64,000 nucleotides of DNA from Ornithodoros turicata (GCF_037126465.1 NC_088206.1:66405687-66469686), one strand, 5' to 3'. Shown: positions 34,546 to 45,894, numbered from the stretch's first letter. Notes: generated from the sequence alone by a model not told the origin. Program-made: numbers and translations.

Positions 34546-35223
34546 TTCTGCCATGGACACTGTCACCAAAATGAGGCAAGAGGGCCTCAAAGGGAACGCA
34601 CCTGGTCACCATCCCAAAGCCGTTCCACGAAACTTACCCCGTAATATCGCGTTCCCAAGTTCCAGGTAGCGTACGTGGCCAATGTCGAGCAAACAAACAA
34701 ACAAAAGCTCTCGTCCTTCCGATTCAAGTCAAACGCAGGCTAAAATGTTGGGCTATCAAGTCTATAATTGTTCATCTTCGTCTCACAGCAGGGATTCCGT
34801 GACACACAGACGAGTTCTACCAATATATCTCTGCAGTGGAAGATGTTCTTCCAACGTGAAGTACACGCCGCTTGCTCGGCGAAGCCATCGTAAAATTTCT
34901 TCGGAACTTCTCGTACAGTTTAATGCGTGCCGTTGCATCTTGTAGCGAATACCGTTTTTCCACTCGTTGACTTCGTTTTTGGTTTTTGGCGAAAGAGTCT
35001 CAATTTATGTGACTTCGGGACTTACAGATATATTTATATACGGGCAGGCTTCGCGTTAAGAGCGAACGACTGGCAGACTGGCGCATATGTCTTTTAGATG
35101 TAAAACGAGTATGGGCTGTAAGGATGAAGGTACTTTGGGTGCAACCCGTTCTTGTCGGGTGGGTTGTGAAGAGATATGTTCTTCTTCTTTTTGTTTTTTA
35201 TTCGGTCTCGTTCTTGTCTTTTT
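34546..35223. other. No gene recognised
   Basis: I see nothing in this stretch. Confidence 0.4.
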
Positions 35224-35509
35224 TTAATGTAGTTGCAGGACAAGTTGAGGTTTTCGAACCTTGCAAAGTGCAAATTTACTCATGATGGAATCTTCTGGAA
35301 GGCATGATGTTGTGGCCGCTGACCAGGCGGGCACGATGGAACTGATGACGCGCTGGCGCGCGTCATCGTATTGCGCGTCGTCGTCGTCCACGGCCGCCAC
35401 ATTACTCCCCCATTCAGACGCGGAGCGATGGCTGCAGTTGAGGACCGCGTCGATATCTTGAGGTGGTGCGATGGTCTTCCTCTACACTCACATCAACATC
35501 TTGTCCTGT
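35224..35509 (-). CDS. Exon-like frames behind a strong splice-acceptor-like site
   Basis: On the minus strand TTTCCTCCTCTTTTTCAG ends at 35510. From 35509 the first frame reads TGQDVDVSVEEDHRTTSRYR and stops at 35414. In the next frame, overlapping it, a longer open stretch reads SASEWGSNVAAVDDDDAQYD, then DARQRVISSIVPAWSAA, down to TAA at 35224. Both look protein-like, so one real exon with a frameshift (pseudogene or assembly error) is possible. CpG-rich. Plus-strand frames over the same DNA (35261-35461) are treated as shadows. Not recognised. Confidence 0.3.
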
Positions 35510-36451
35510 CTGAAAAAGAGGAGGAAATATAAATGCTCTACCCGCAAGGTCCTTGTGCTCAGAATACGTTGTTGTGGTTGAAAAAGGTCGGTGCGTTTTT
35601 CATTTTCCATTCCGTCGCACAGACAACTGTTGAGATTTACGTGCAGTGGCGTCTCGCGCTTGGTTTGTGGTATTCCCAAGTTTACGTGTTTTTTTGTTGT
35701 TTTTTTTATGATGATACCTCAAGAGTCCCAGTGTTGCCGATGCTGTCGCATGTACTTCGCTGCAGTTGCATCACACTGCACGATGCCAGCACCACCGTCG
35801 TACGGACGACTTCTCGAATCCGCCATGGCCGACGGGAGAGAGGAGCTAACGCTGTGCGGAAAGGCACCAGCCGCTGCGGTGGCGTGGCAGTTATGGGCGA
35901 GGGCGTGGTGGTGTTACGGACGGACAATGGGACGCAACGCATAGTGGAAACGCGACGGAACGCAACCATCAAAAGGCAATATGGCGTGTTTCTCTATGAC
36001 ACCTCCATGATCAATATCACCATCATCATCACTATGCCTTGTGCCGTTGCCATTTTTGCGACACGACACAAGGAAATGTGCCTAACCTTCCTCTTCTTTT
36101 TTCTGTTATCCATGGCTGTTTACCTGGGGAAAAACAAGAAAACGAGAAAAGGCGCATAGCACGATCCGAAATATTTGCGTATTCAGATTTCAGCAAATGC
36201 AAGTATTTTACCTATTATTCGGGGTTTTCCTACACCAACACAGATTCTTCTTGCGAAACCCTGGTCGATTCAGAACTTTTCCAGAAGGACGCTTCACGGC
36301 GCTCGCGCTCGAATGCTCGCGTCGTGGCTGCTGGCGCGAGGGGGAGCCCAATGTTTGCAGACGAGTAAGAGTAATAAAGAGGGACGCGTCGAGAAACTCG
36401 ATACGGGCTCGACGTGCGTCATAACTGTTTGCTCGAAATATGCGATATGAA
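35510..36451. other. CpG-rich stretch; no gene recognised
   Basis: ATCCGCCATGGCCGAC near 35820 is a good Kozak context but opens only 39 codons before a stop. Overlapping frames on both strands (35.5-36.4 kb) are not recognised. A GCAGACGAG site lies near 36357. Confidence 0.3.
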
Positions 36452-36625
36452 ATGGCTGCGTTGACGGCCTTCCTGATGCTCACATTGGAGGCGGCGCACA
36501 TTCTCAGGCGAACAACCTTGGGAGGCGAAAATCAAATTTTCTCGCGCTTCCAAAATTGTCTCGTGCTTGTGGTTGCTTTGGAGTGGATGTTGAGAGACGG
36601 CGAGGGTGAGTTTTCTTCGGGGTGA
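36452..36625 (+). CDS. Possible signal/anchor-type first exon
   Basis: GAAATGGCTG gives a strong start context. The N-terminus MAALTAFLMLTLEAAHILRR is hydrophobic then basic. A good donor, GAGG/GTGAGT, lies at 36606. The frame ends at 36625 if unspliced. An 89-codon minus-strand frame covers the same DNA, and I cannot choose between them with confidence. Confidence 0.2.
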   Translation: MAALTAFLMLTLEAAHILRRTTLGGENQIFSRFQNCLVLVVALEWMLRDGEGEFSSG

Positions 36626-36661
36626 GTCACGATAACACTGACCGTCCAATAGATTGAGGAC

Positions 36662-36896
36662 GGGTGTCACAGATTGATAATCTTTCATAACGTAAACGCG
36701 CTAAAAACAGGACAAACACAAAACACGCACAACTCGAGCGCTCCCTTTCAACAACTTTACTGACATGCCACATGGGAGGTAACTTGTTGTGTAAGGGAAG
36801 TATGTCATTAAAGTTGTTGAAAGTGAGCGCTCGATGTTGTGCGTGTCTTGTGTTTGTCCTGTTTTTAGCGATTTTACGTTATGAAAGTGTGTCACC
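36662..36896. mobile_element. Foldback (snap-back) element with about 80-bp arms
   Basis: CTTTCATAACGTAAACGCGC through CAGGACAAACACAA and GAGCGCTC to CAACAACTTTA is repeated in inverse in the right arm with few mismatches. The loop is about 35 bp. GGTGTCACA/GTGTCACC extends the ends. No coding capacity. Confidence 0.85.
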
Positions 36897-39800
36897 AACA
36901 ATCCCAAAGGGATGTTTGAATGAACAGCTTGATACATTTTGTGGCAAAATGCATAAAACTGGTGTGTCTGTTGGATACGGTGCTTGGTCCTTGACGTTCT
37001 TTCAATTAATTCAACGATGTTGACAATGAGTAATGGTGAGTGACAGGTTAATCTGAATGATAACGAGAAACGTTCGTTGTTTTTACTTGTGCTAATGTTT
37101 TAGTCTTACTCTGCAGTGAAGGAATCACTGAACATCCTGCCTTACCCAATGTGCACTTCCAATGTAGTTTTGTAGCAACAAACTTGTCTGCCTTAATGTC
37201 CTGCTGTCTTCTGCATCATTAAATCGAACTTTTATTGCAACAACTTTATTTTTGAACAAACTATACATTATCAAATACGATGTCCATCAAAAACGTCAAG
37301 CGACCCGGTTGTTCCCGCATCATTCAGTGTCCGTATGTCTGGCGTTTTGCCGCGGAACCATGCCGCACGATTTTTAACTCATTAAGACGAAACGCGAAGC
37401 AACCCTCGGGGTACCCGATGTGCTGAAGGGCCCTTCTGATATTAAGGAGACTAAATATAGTGTACCGAGAGATTCATTAAAAGCATCATTTTATCGTAGT
37501 ACCACATCATAACTTGATCTTAAGCCGATGATGTGCACCTCCGACACCTTCTCACAAACGAAGCAGAAAACCTGAACGCCGCGGTGTGGCCTTTTCTGAT
37601 GTCCGCGTCCCTTTCTTCTCGTCTGCCATTAATCATCGTCTGCTAAAAGATCCACTCCTCACACTAGAGCGCATCAACGTCGCCAGCACGCCACACAATC
37701 CAGCTGACTCTCGCTGTCGAATGGTTGTGCCTAATAGTGTAGAACACCGTTAGTTCCTACCGACATCGCAAGGGGGCCCACAGCCGCTTCTTCTATCCGC
37801 ATGGGGTCGTAATGAGCCGTGGCGGTGGAAGGGAGACGCCATATTGGTTGTTGTTTGGCTTATTGTCACGTGGCATGGTCTTTCTACTTCTTTTTTGCTA
37901 AAATGTCATATCCGGTGTGTGTTTTCTGTGTTTATTTCAGTGTGCGATGCGGCTTGAGTGTCTCGCGTCGTCTGCTATGTGAACGTGTGACTGCCGTCCT
38001 TTGATGGCTTTGACGTCGTCTGCTTCTTTTCTAAGGGACGTGATCTGTCAAAATTAAATGGCTAATCAATTTCTGGGGACATTGTGGTGCCTCTGCAGTG
38101 TTTTGATGCGGAATGGAAACAGTCGCTTTGAGGCAGTCACGCGATTAAGAAAAGCCCTAAATCTGCGGTGGTCAATCTATGGTAGAAGCCTTCTATTGTG
38201 CTTCGCTCTGGTTGCTCACTTACGTAAATGAAAGCGAAAGAGAACCTGTTTTTTTTTTTTTTTTTTTTGTCCTCTATGGTCGGACATTGAGTGGTCCGTA
38301 TGCTTCCTGGCTGTAACCTAGACTTTGTACGGAGCTCACACCCAATTTTCGGATCATTTCGTTCGTTTCTTATTCGAATACATACGTAGGCCTACTTACT
38401 AGTAGACGACTCACAGTACTGAGACTGCAGCAGTGGGTCGATAACAACAGCAGAAGAACAAGGGCCCTTTGTACTGTGCAGTCATTTGTGCCTTATTTTT
38501 CCTTTATTCTTTCACGGTTGCCTGCCGTCTTTTCATTATTCATGATGGCCAAAGTGTGTAGACGGTGTAGTTGGCTGAAGTTCATCTCGGGTATAAGCCG
38601 CCGAAACAAGACGAGGACAAGGAAAGACGGAAGACACAACAGCTGCTCACAACTCAAGTTTTCTGTTTGGGAACGCCAAAATACCACCAACTCGTCCCTC
38701 TACACGCATCCTCTTTTCTTTTTCTTTTTCTTTTTTCTTTCTTATTTGCCATTTTATTCAAAGTGTAAACGAAAACCTCTTCGTTGTATCATCTCATATA
38801 GACCATGATTCGTAGACGTTCCAAACGCATCAGACATTCCCTTATAGATGATGATCGCTCTAAAAGCCACGCATTTGCCGAAGTTCATGATGCGTAAAAC
38901 GATGCAAAGATTTCGCATGCGTTCACACTCGTTCTGTCGCAGACGACACATATTGCAGACGACACAGAATCTGCGCTCTCGATGACGCTATCGCTGTACT
39001 GGACACGAGCAAGCTGCATTTCCAGACGATTCCGCTTGAATTGCGAAGCATCATGCGTATAGAAAACGCGTTCACCGAACGCGTCTCAATTCTTGGCAAA
39101 GCGGGTTGTGTTTGTATGACGAAGCCTGCCATATAATCTGACAAATATGTATTTCTTTCTTTTCTCTTTCTTTTTTCCCGAATGTGAGACTAAACAAAAA
39201 AAAAGTGTCTTTTGAAAGCTGAAATTCATCTCGACCAGTCATGAAATGCAGATAATATTGTGTTTGCGTTTGTTGATCTTTAAAGTATCGTATTTGGAGA
39301 CGTGCTTTGTGAATCATTTGACCATAAAACTGTTGCCGGTTCGTTATATGCGTCATGTGCTTTTATGTAGACGTCGAAGAAAGTTCTAGACAGGGAAGCA
39401 AGATAAACGATGTTCCTGATATTGTCTGCGAGGCTTATCTCAGATTTTCACAAAAGTCTGGGATCGAACGCGGATCAGACTATCTACTACATGATACTGA
39501 TGTCACACAGATGATCTATACTACTTCTTATATTTGTCAGAAGCAATCTATGTTTTGAGTGAAAGGGGAAAGTACAAGAATTCCGCCAAGCAACCTAAAT
39601 AGCAGACACAGCGGAACGGCGTTCTTCACCAACTGACCGAGAGGTGGCGTTTTCCGCGTTTTCACGTGCAAGCATCAGCATAGCTAAAAAACGCGACTAA
39701 GTAAAAACACAACGACAGGAACGGAACTTTTAATCACTATAGTACGTTCAATCAATAACTGTACTTTCAATCATTAGCATCATGAGTTGGCTGTGTAGTC

Positions 39801-40873
39801 GACCGAGACACATCGCATTCTGTGCAAAATTTGGTGCCACATATCTTCCTCGTGCTTCACGAGGGATTTGGTAATTCCTGTTGCTTCTTAGCACACCTAT
39901 TGTTAGACACCCTGTGATTTTATATATTGTTGTCGTTCCCCGACACCAGACTAATTCTTCTGACGTTTTTCATCAGTCGTTGCTTCCTACCCCTTTTCAA
40001 CCACCTCTGTCCTGTTCTTATTCTTGGCCCACATCAGTTCTCCTGAACGTCAACGTCAAAAAGCGTCCAAAACGCTCACGCGTAGCGTCAGACAGCCAAG
40101 TGCTCCCGTCAGGGTTACTCACTCTTCGAGAATCTTGGCAGCAAACCTACTTCACAGGAGTCAACTTTTTAAGTACGCCCCAGCACTCGCGCTGAATGGA
40201 GCAACGGAAGACGGCGCAAAATGCTTGGCATGTGCCTGTAGTCCTTAAAAACTATCTCGACTATCCGCTGTCTTCGAGAATAGACACTGGCTGCAGCAGA
40301 TGGCTCGGAGCCAGGTGTTGCGACGGTATCGAAGCAGTCTTGTAACAGTTTTCTAGTTTGAGGTCCGAGCTAACATTTAACACCTTTTGTCTTTCTCAAG
40401 CGTAGGTTCTCCGTTTTAACTAGCCTCTTGAGTCACAGGCGGGAGAAACGTTGTGTAAATCGTCTTGAGAGTGACACCTAGCGGAGAGAATGCGAGTCGT
40501 TACGCCATGGTTGTTTACTCGTCTGGCTCGTGGTTATGTAAGTTGGGGAGTTGACTGTTAAAATAGTAAGCTGACTGTCTGGATGTGAAGGTTGGTATAT
40601 TCGGGGCACCGGAAGCCGGGTGGCCGATCCGTTTGAGATGGCAGGTGTGCGGTGATTGTTGTTGTATTCCAGCTTCTGTGTAGAACGGTCCTACAAAGAC
40701 ACTCCGTCAAGGACTTGTGGATGGATGGAATTTCGGAGGCATCGCCAATTGAATTTTAATTCAATGAGCTGGCAATATTAACACTTTACCTGCGGGTGTG
40801 TAATCGTCTCTGACAGCCGCTGTAATGCCTGTTCTGCTTTCGTTACAATATGTTTCCACAAAGACGACCCCAA
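36897..40873. other. No gene recognised; AGCAGACGA cluster 4 and a poly-T tract
   Basis: TCGTCTGCT at 37636, 37968 and 38016 (minus motif) and GCAGACGAC at 38939 and 38955 (plus) form a cluster. A T run lies at about 38250-38268. CGAGGACAAGGAAAGACGG near 38607 is faintly like the foldback at 36662. No frame is convincing. Confidence 0.35.
37636..38963. promoter_or_regulatory. AGCAGACGA motif cluster 4
   Basis: Five sites of the motif or its GCAGACGAC core lie within 1.3 kb, three on minus then two on plus. Regulatory role is inference. Confidence 0.3.
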
Positions 40874-40945
40874 CAACACCGAATATCCTCTGGATGTACG
40901 AATCCTTGGGACGTTATTCGTACATGCAGAGGATATTCGGTGTTG
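40874..40945. repeat. 72-bp palindrome
   Basis: CAACACCGAATATCCTCTG and ATGTACGAAT on the left are answered by ATTCGTACAT and CAGAGGATATTCGGTGTTG on the right, with a 12-14-base loop. Confidence 0.85.
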
Positions 40946-41876
40946 TAGAGAGATAGAGGGGCTAAAGAGGAACAGGACGAGACGAACTCAAAAACCAGCA
41001 ACAACACTTTAATGAAATGCTAACTTTGCTACATTGGTGAGAGCGACATCACAGATGCGTTGACTGATCGAAGAGACACTGTATACAGTGGCGTAGAATT
41101 TCGGGTGTGTAGAAAACATAGGAGGCAAAAGGGAGACTGACCAGGGGTGTCGAGCGCAAACGAAATTACAGAGGAGTGGAACCACATGAACGTGAAAAAC
41201 ACAGGAGGCTAAAGGTCCTGGTTTTGTCGTGATTTACGTTAAGTACACGCTTAATACGGAACTTCACAAGATAACGCGGTCCTATACCCAACCGTCATGC
41301 ATCATACGTATACCTGCAGGCTGCACCACACACACACACCACCTGTTGTCAACAAGTCAAAGAACCATATCATTCTGATTGGCGGTTGACTCCGTGACGT
41401 GATGGTTATGGAAAAGGTGGGTCTCTCTGCCAGATAGGGCGGCAAGTTGACCGCCACGTAGAAAAAAAAAACTAAAAGTAAACTAAACACACACAAACAC
41501 AACGCAACACAGGGAAAGGTGCCGTGCAGTGCAATGTTCGCATCTGGTTGGCTATGGTCTTCAGTTGTTGCGTGGGAAATTGACCCCTCACCGTTAGGGG
41601 ACTCCTCCGAGGTCACTCCCCCTCATGTGGTCCAGTATAGTAGTAGTCTATCCTCTGTCTTCGACACACAGGTCCCGTGGGGTAAATGAGTGGTTCTAGG
41701 GCTGACTCCGGGCTGTGTTATGGAGTGGGGTTCCGTTCTAACAATGAAGGGACTGGTAGTGCATCGGTAATGGCAATAGAAGGTTGTTGGTTCGCTCAGC
41801 TAGGCGTAGAAGCTATTATTTCACGGCCTTTGGAAAAGAAGCGTGTGAACTGCACTTGTATCACATTGTTCTGGAC
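40946..41876. other. No gene recognised
   Basis: GCTAAAGAGGAACAGGACGA to CAACAACACTTTAATGA (to about 41030) has the same order of motifs as an arm of the 36662 foldback, so it may be a diverged relative. CAGTGGCGTAG near 41087 resembles the end of the 27385 MITE but lacks a partner. A short ACACAC run lies near 41328. Confidence 0.35.
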
Positions 41877-42370
41877 CAGCGGCATGGCCGAACGGGTTAA
41901 GGAATCCCGCCCTGATAGCAGCCAAGGTCGTGCTGAAGGTGGTGGGTTCGAGTCCTACCACCGGCTGTGCTGTCAGAGGTTTTCCCTGGGTTTTCCGAAG
42001 ACTTTCAAAAAAACGAATGGCGGCACAGTTGTCATACCATCCCCACTGAAAACACGTCTGGGGTAACCCCAGAAAATCTTGAGGTTACCCCAGAAAATCC
42101 TGGGGTCTCTGCGGTTACCCCAGGACTGCTTGGGGTATAATGCTGAGGTAACTCCACGACTTATTGGTGTTACCTACAGAGCTCATGGCGTTACCCCAAG
42201 AGCATCTGGCGTTGCCTCAAGAGCATCTGGCGTTGCCTGAGAAAAGGCTGAGGGTTTGTTGTGTTGCAGAACGCGTACTAACCCCCTGTCCTCCACTCCT
42301 TCCTGCTGTTCTCTCTCCATCTGTCCACATCTGTACGCCGCTCATAGCCGTTGTTGCTTCGCGGCGCTAA
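41877..42370 (+). mobile_element. tRNA-derived SINE interrupted by a minisatellite
   Basis: The head has an A box (TGGCCGAACGGG, 41885-41896) and a B box (GGTTCGAGTCC, 41945-41955). The body carries GGTTTTCCCTGGGTTTTCCG, then CCCCACTGAAAAC. After the insert, CCCCCTGTCCTCCACTCCTT and GCTTCGCGGCGCTAACAC match the 3' end of the SINE at 57069. Between them (about 42055-42250) lie about eight degenerate units of roughly 22 bp built on GTTACCCCAAGAGCATCTGG. A 126-codon frame over the head is an artefact. Confidence 0.75.
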
Positions 42371-44159
42371 CACGGATTTTTTAAAAAGAATTGTTCTGCC
42401 GGGGCAACTTTCATCTTGGCCAGTGCGTTTAAACAGACGCCGTGTTCAGGGCAGCGCAGACTGCGTGCAAGCAGCCACATAAACCCGCGATTATCCCCCA
42501 TCCTTGTCTTGCCGTCTGCGAATGCATAATTCCTGACAGGCTCAATGTGGCGCGCCGAGATGATTAATGCTTCTTCGTGGAGCGCCGAATCACGCCATCT
42601 TCATTTCTGTTCGTGATTTTTGCGCCAAAGGGGGGCGTCACGTGGGGGGTTGTTCGTTAATTGGGCGTTTTGCGAATTAAGCACGAATCGCGGCGCGTAT
42701 TTCATTTTCGCTTTGTGTCTGCTTGGAAAAGGAGAAGAAGAAGGAGGGAGTCATTCGCTTCAGTTGATCTGTTTGAGGAATGCGTTGTGAGCTTCTTCGG
42801 TCGCGTATGTGTATAGGTAGGCGGGGTGGTAATATGTTTTCTTGAACAGGTATTAAAGGGTGTGGGGAGTTTGGCTGGGTTGCGGAGATAATTTTATATA
42901 CTACCGTGGAGGTTTTCTGTTTGCAATGGGGCTTTCAAACAGGAGTGTGTAAGGCAAATATTTCGAATGTTCTATGTGGAAGTATGATGTGTCTTGCAGC
43001 GATCGGTACTTTATGTGTCTATTCGTACAAGAGAAGCCTATTGTTAGAGGGTAGTAGCGAGGTTAGGTAGCTGGTACTTCACTTGTTGATCAGCGAAACA
43101 CCGGCAACTTAGTAGTCCCAGTTAATAATAATAATAATAATCTTTTATACAAACAATAGTAGTCCAAGTACGATGCACGGGCACACCTAAGCCTCAAGAC
43201 TTGTCTAGTCGAGGGAGTTGTCTATAGTATTCTACTAGTAGTTCTGTGTGTTCCCTGTCTTCGTCTGTGTTTCCTGAACCAACCAGTCCACTTATGTCAG
43301 AGACAGCAATGTACGGTTTGACCCACGCTTCATGTTGCATCTATATACCTGCTTTTGCCTGTTATCATGCTATATCTCGAGGCTCCAGCAAACACTGGCT
43401 CCTCCGTGGGATTCATCTGTTTATACCTATTGAGTTCCTGTGTTCCACTGTGTTCCTGTATACGCATGGCATACCACTTCCTGAAATACGTCCAGCCTGC
43501 GTCGGTACCCGGTACATTGCAGTGGAACAAATGAAAGACCAGCACAAGGCAGGACTCTGAACCTCGTTCGTTTCCGTGTTCTGTCCATTTGTCTCGTCCC
43601 CGAACTCGGCGATTGCCAAAGTCATTTATGCGGGACTCACGCACATCACACTATATTCAATGTACGGCACCATTTAGTATTACCCTCATGAGCGGAACAA
43701 CAAGTCTATTTGAAAGCGTATCAGTTGCATCACCTCTATTCCAATGTCCCACAGCTGAAACACTATTGGTCAACCTGACCCGTGTGTTCGGCGTGGGCCG
43801 GTCTGCTTCACCGCCGAAATTTATTCCGGCTCACGTTCTTCGAAATGTGCCAGAATCCTGTGGGAAGGCGGAAGTGTCGACACCATTATGAGACGCTTTG
43901 CTTGTAGTTGTACATTATCGTCTCTCGCATACGAGAGGAAAGCTCAATGCATCGCCGTCTGGAAGACTGCTACTGCTGGTATACTTGTTAAATATCGTGT
44001 ATATATACAAGAGGTTTCGATCGAACATTTTAATATTGGTATATTTTGAGGTGACCGCGCGTGGTTGTACGACTTTTTTGATCTCGGACCACGTGATTTC
44101 TTGGAGGCCTGCATGGTGACATTCATCTTTTTCTTGACCATCCTGTGTCCCGAAAAAAT
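42371..44159. other. No gene recognised; (AAT)n near 43126
   Basis: I see nothing convincing. Overlapping frames at 43.2-43.9 kb on both strands are unrecognised. Confidence 0.4.
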
Positions 44160-44343
44160 AAATGAAAGGAAGCATCTCAGGAAATATCTCAAGAGTAACT
44201 TAACATATTAGTAAAACCTACTTCCAAAAGCTATTTTATATTTAATAGCGGGTTTTAAAAGCATTTGTAAACGCCAAGTTCCTCCCAAAAGTGTTTAAGA
44301 TAAAACTAACTTGAGTTGAGTATCCCGGTTACGCACAAGCCTG
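44160..44343. mobile_element. hAT-like element, right half only
   Basis: It ends GAGTATCCCGGTTACGCACA then AGCCTG. The inverse agrees with CAGGCTTGTACGAGATACTC at 10936, and the preceding CTCCCAAAAGTGTTT resembles the end of that element. No left end is visible. Confidence 0.5.
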
Positions 44344-44540
44344 CAATAAGGCCATGTGAGAGGTGGCGCGTTCGAATGCCAGCCTCCGGTTGTGCCATCT
44401 CAGGTTTTCCCTGGGTTGTCCCGCAGACTTTCCAGACAGATGTTGGCACTATTTCCCCCTGAAGTCGGCCCCGGGCGCAAATAAACCTCCCTGTATCCCT
44501 CTCCTTCCTGCCGCCCTCTCGCCAGCTTTCCACCGCCCGT
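44344..44540 (+). mobile_element. tRNA-derived SINE, head truncated
   Basis: A B-box-like GCGTTCGAATGCC (about 44368-44380), the body CAGGTTTTCCCTGGGTTGTC and GAAGTCGGCCC match the SINE at 57069. The 5' half of the tRNA head is replaced by the hAT end at 44343. Confidence 0.65.
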
Positions 44541-45058
44541 GACCACAGTTCCTTCGCGTTTTGGGTAAAGTCTCGAAGTCGAGATTCTTCGTGGAATTCC
44601 CGTTTTGTCATACGTGCGCTTTTGCGTACACACGAACCTGGCTGTGCATTGAAGGCCAAGACTTTTTCAGAGCCATTGTGGAGGTCGTGCCGGGATCAAT
44701 CCTAAACAATAGAGGTAGTCATATAAGGGCGTAGCGCTACCAAGACGTACCGTTTCCTAGTTTCACGCTGCTACATTTCGTTGCGTTACATTGTGCACAG
44801 CTAGCGACACGCAAATATCACATTTCGATTAAGCGCCATATGACATGGACTGCTCTGCTGCAGGCAGTTGGTCATGTCAGATCCGTACTCTTTGATTCAC
44901 ATCCCAATGACTTAGTATCATCAGCGACTGGACCACTAAAGTGATGCCAAGTCCAGAATTGTCCATATCCCCAGTTGATTCCAGGACAGCTTGATGAAAT
45001 CGTTTTGCTGATTGGATGCTGAAATGATGGTGCGTATCTGCGTCATTTGTACTATAGT
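44541..45058. other. No gene recognised
   Basis: I see nothing in this stretch. Confidence 0.4.
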
Positions 45059-45365
45059 GGATTGGATTGGATTGGAAGAAGAAAGATATGGAGAGGTTAG
45101 TCCAGTCCCAGTCAGAACTGGCTACTCCAAAACGCGTTTGTGAGTGAAAAAAAAAGAGCTAGGAAAAAGAGAAGAACCAAACTATAGTCTTATTCGTCTC
45201 CCCATTTTTTGCTCTATTCGAAGCAGGTATATCATTCATACTAACACTTCTCCGAAGAATTAAATATGGCAGTCGCCGAGAAAGCCAGCGGCAGGAATCG
45301 AACCTGTTCGATTAACGGTTAGCCGTAGCCTACAGTATGAAGGAGGCCATGGGCTAGCGCACTTA
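45059..45365 (-). mobile_element. SINE with tRNA-like head and LINE-type 3' tail
   Basis: Read on minus, a tRNA-like head carries an A-box-like TAGCCCATGG and a perfect B box GGTTCGATTCC (plus 45294-45304). A unique body of about 150 bp follows. The 3' end has TTTTGGAGTAGCC, a small hairpin and CTAACCTCTCCATAT, and closes in (CCAAT)n. The 3' end is shared with 30663-30768 and, in arrangement, with the LINE end at 56356-56440. Confidence 0.65.
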
Positions 45366-45720
45366 ACGGGTAATCAAGGAGTGATGGTTGGCTTCCTGCT
45401 GTTGTCCAACTTTTTCAACGACCACCATATTTCAATCTTCCATGTTCTTAAACACCGGGAGGCTTGCGTTGTGTCTGTCAATCCGCGTGTTCCAGCTTTA
45501 GAACAGTTACTCTCCTCCTCCAAACCTCGCAAGGAAAAAGTGTTGAGGCCGAAATACGAAACCGAAAGCAGTCAACCACCTTCACAATGACAGGTAATCG
45601 TGGTGACGATGACGATCCGATGAGCCACGCTGCATATGGCCACCACCTTGAACCACCGAAACGACGACAAACGTTGCTATCTGAACCCCTTTCGGCACGT
45701 GTATGTGTATACAGCAGAGA
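45366..45720. other. No gene recognised; upstream of the signal-peptide ORF
   Basis: Frames on both strands overlap. TACAGCAGAGA just before 45721 could be a splice acceptor or 5' UTR. Confidence 0.3.
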
Positions 45721-45894
45721 ATGGAGGTCAGAGCGCCGTTCGCGTGTGTGGCCTATCTCTTGCTCGCTTGGCATCTTTGCCGAGGAGCCCTCGCTGAAAC
45801 AAACAACGCAAGACGAATGGCGGAAGGATCGCGTGGCCCGCGCGGGTATTTTGGGCACCGGTCGCCTCTGCCAAGGGAAGACGATACCCACTAA
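45721..45894 (+). CDS. Putative small secreted peptide precursor (57 aa)
   Basis: ATG at 45721 has A at -3 and G at +4. The N-terminus MEVRAPFACVAYLLLAWHLC then RGALA is a textbook signal peptide: a short basic start, a hydrophobic core and an ALA site before E. The predicted mature part is about 32 residues, ETNNARRMAEGSRGP then RGYFGHRSPLPREDDTH. A dibasic RR gives a possible processing site. YFGHR faintly recalls the FxGxR of tachykinin-related peptides, but no amidation glycine follows, so this is only a resemblance. Stop TAA at 45892-45894, then GGTACAC, so a nearby donor is conceivable. In-frame ATG at 45703 would spoil the signal peptide. A 165-codon plus frame and a 182-codon minus frame overlap; both lack recognisable features. 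Confidence 0.42.
   Translation: MEVRAPFACVAYLLLAWHLCRGALAETNNARRMAEGSRGPRGYFGHRSPLPREDDTH

Noticed and set aside
35533..36159. 208-codon plus frame
   Set aside because: Longest frame in the window but mixed with T-rich stretches, no domain or conserved-looking segment, and other frames in both strands are also open in this GC-rich block.
41877..41975. Functional tRNA-Ser or tRNA-Leu gene
   Set aside because: A and B boxes are present but the fold is poor and a SINE body follows directly.
42055..42250. Tandem repeats as a CRISPR-like array
   Set aside because: Units are contiguous and degenerate with no unique spacers, and sit inside a SINE.
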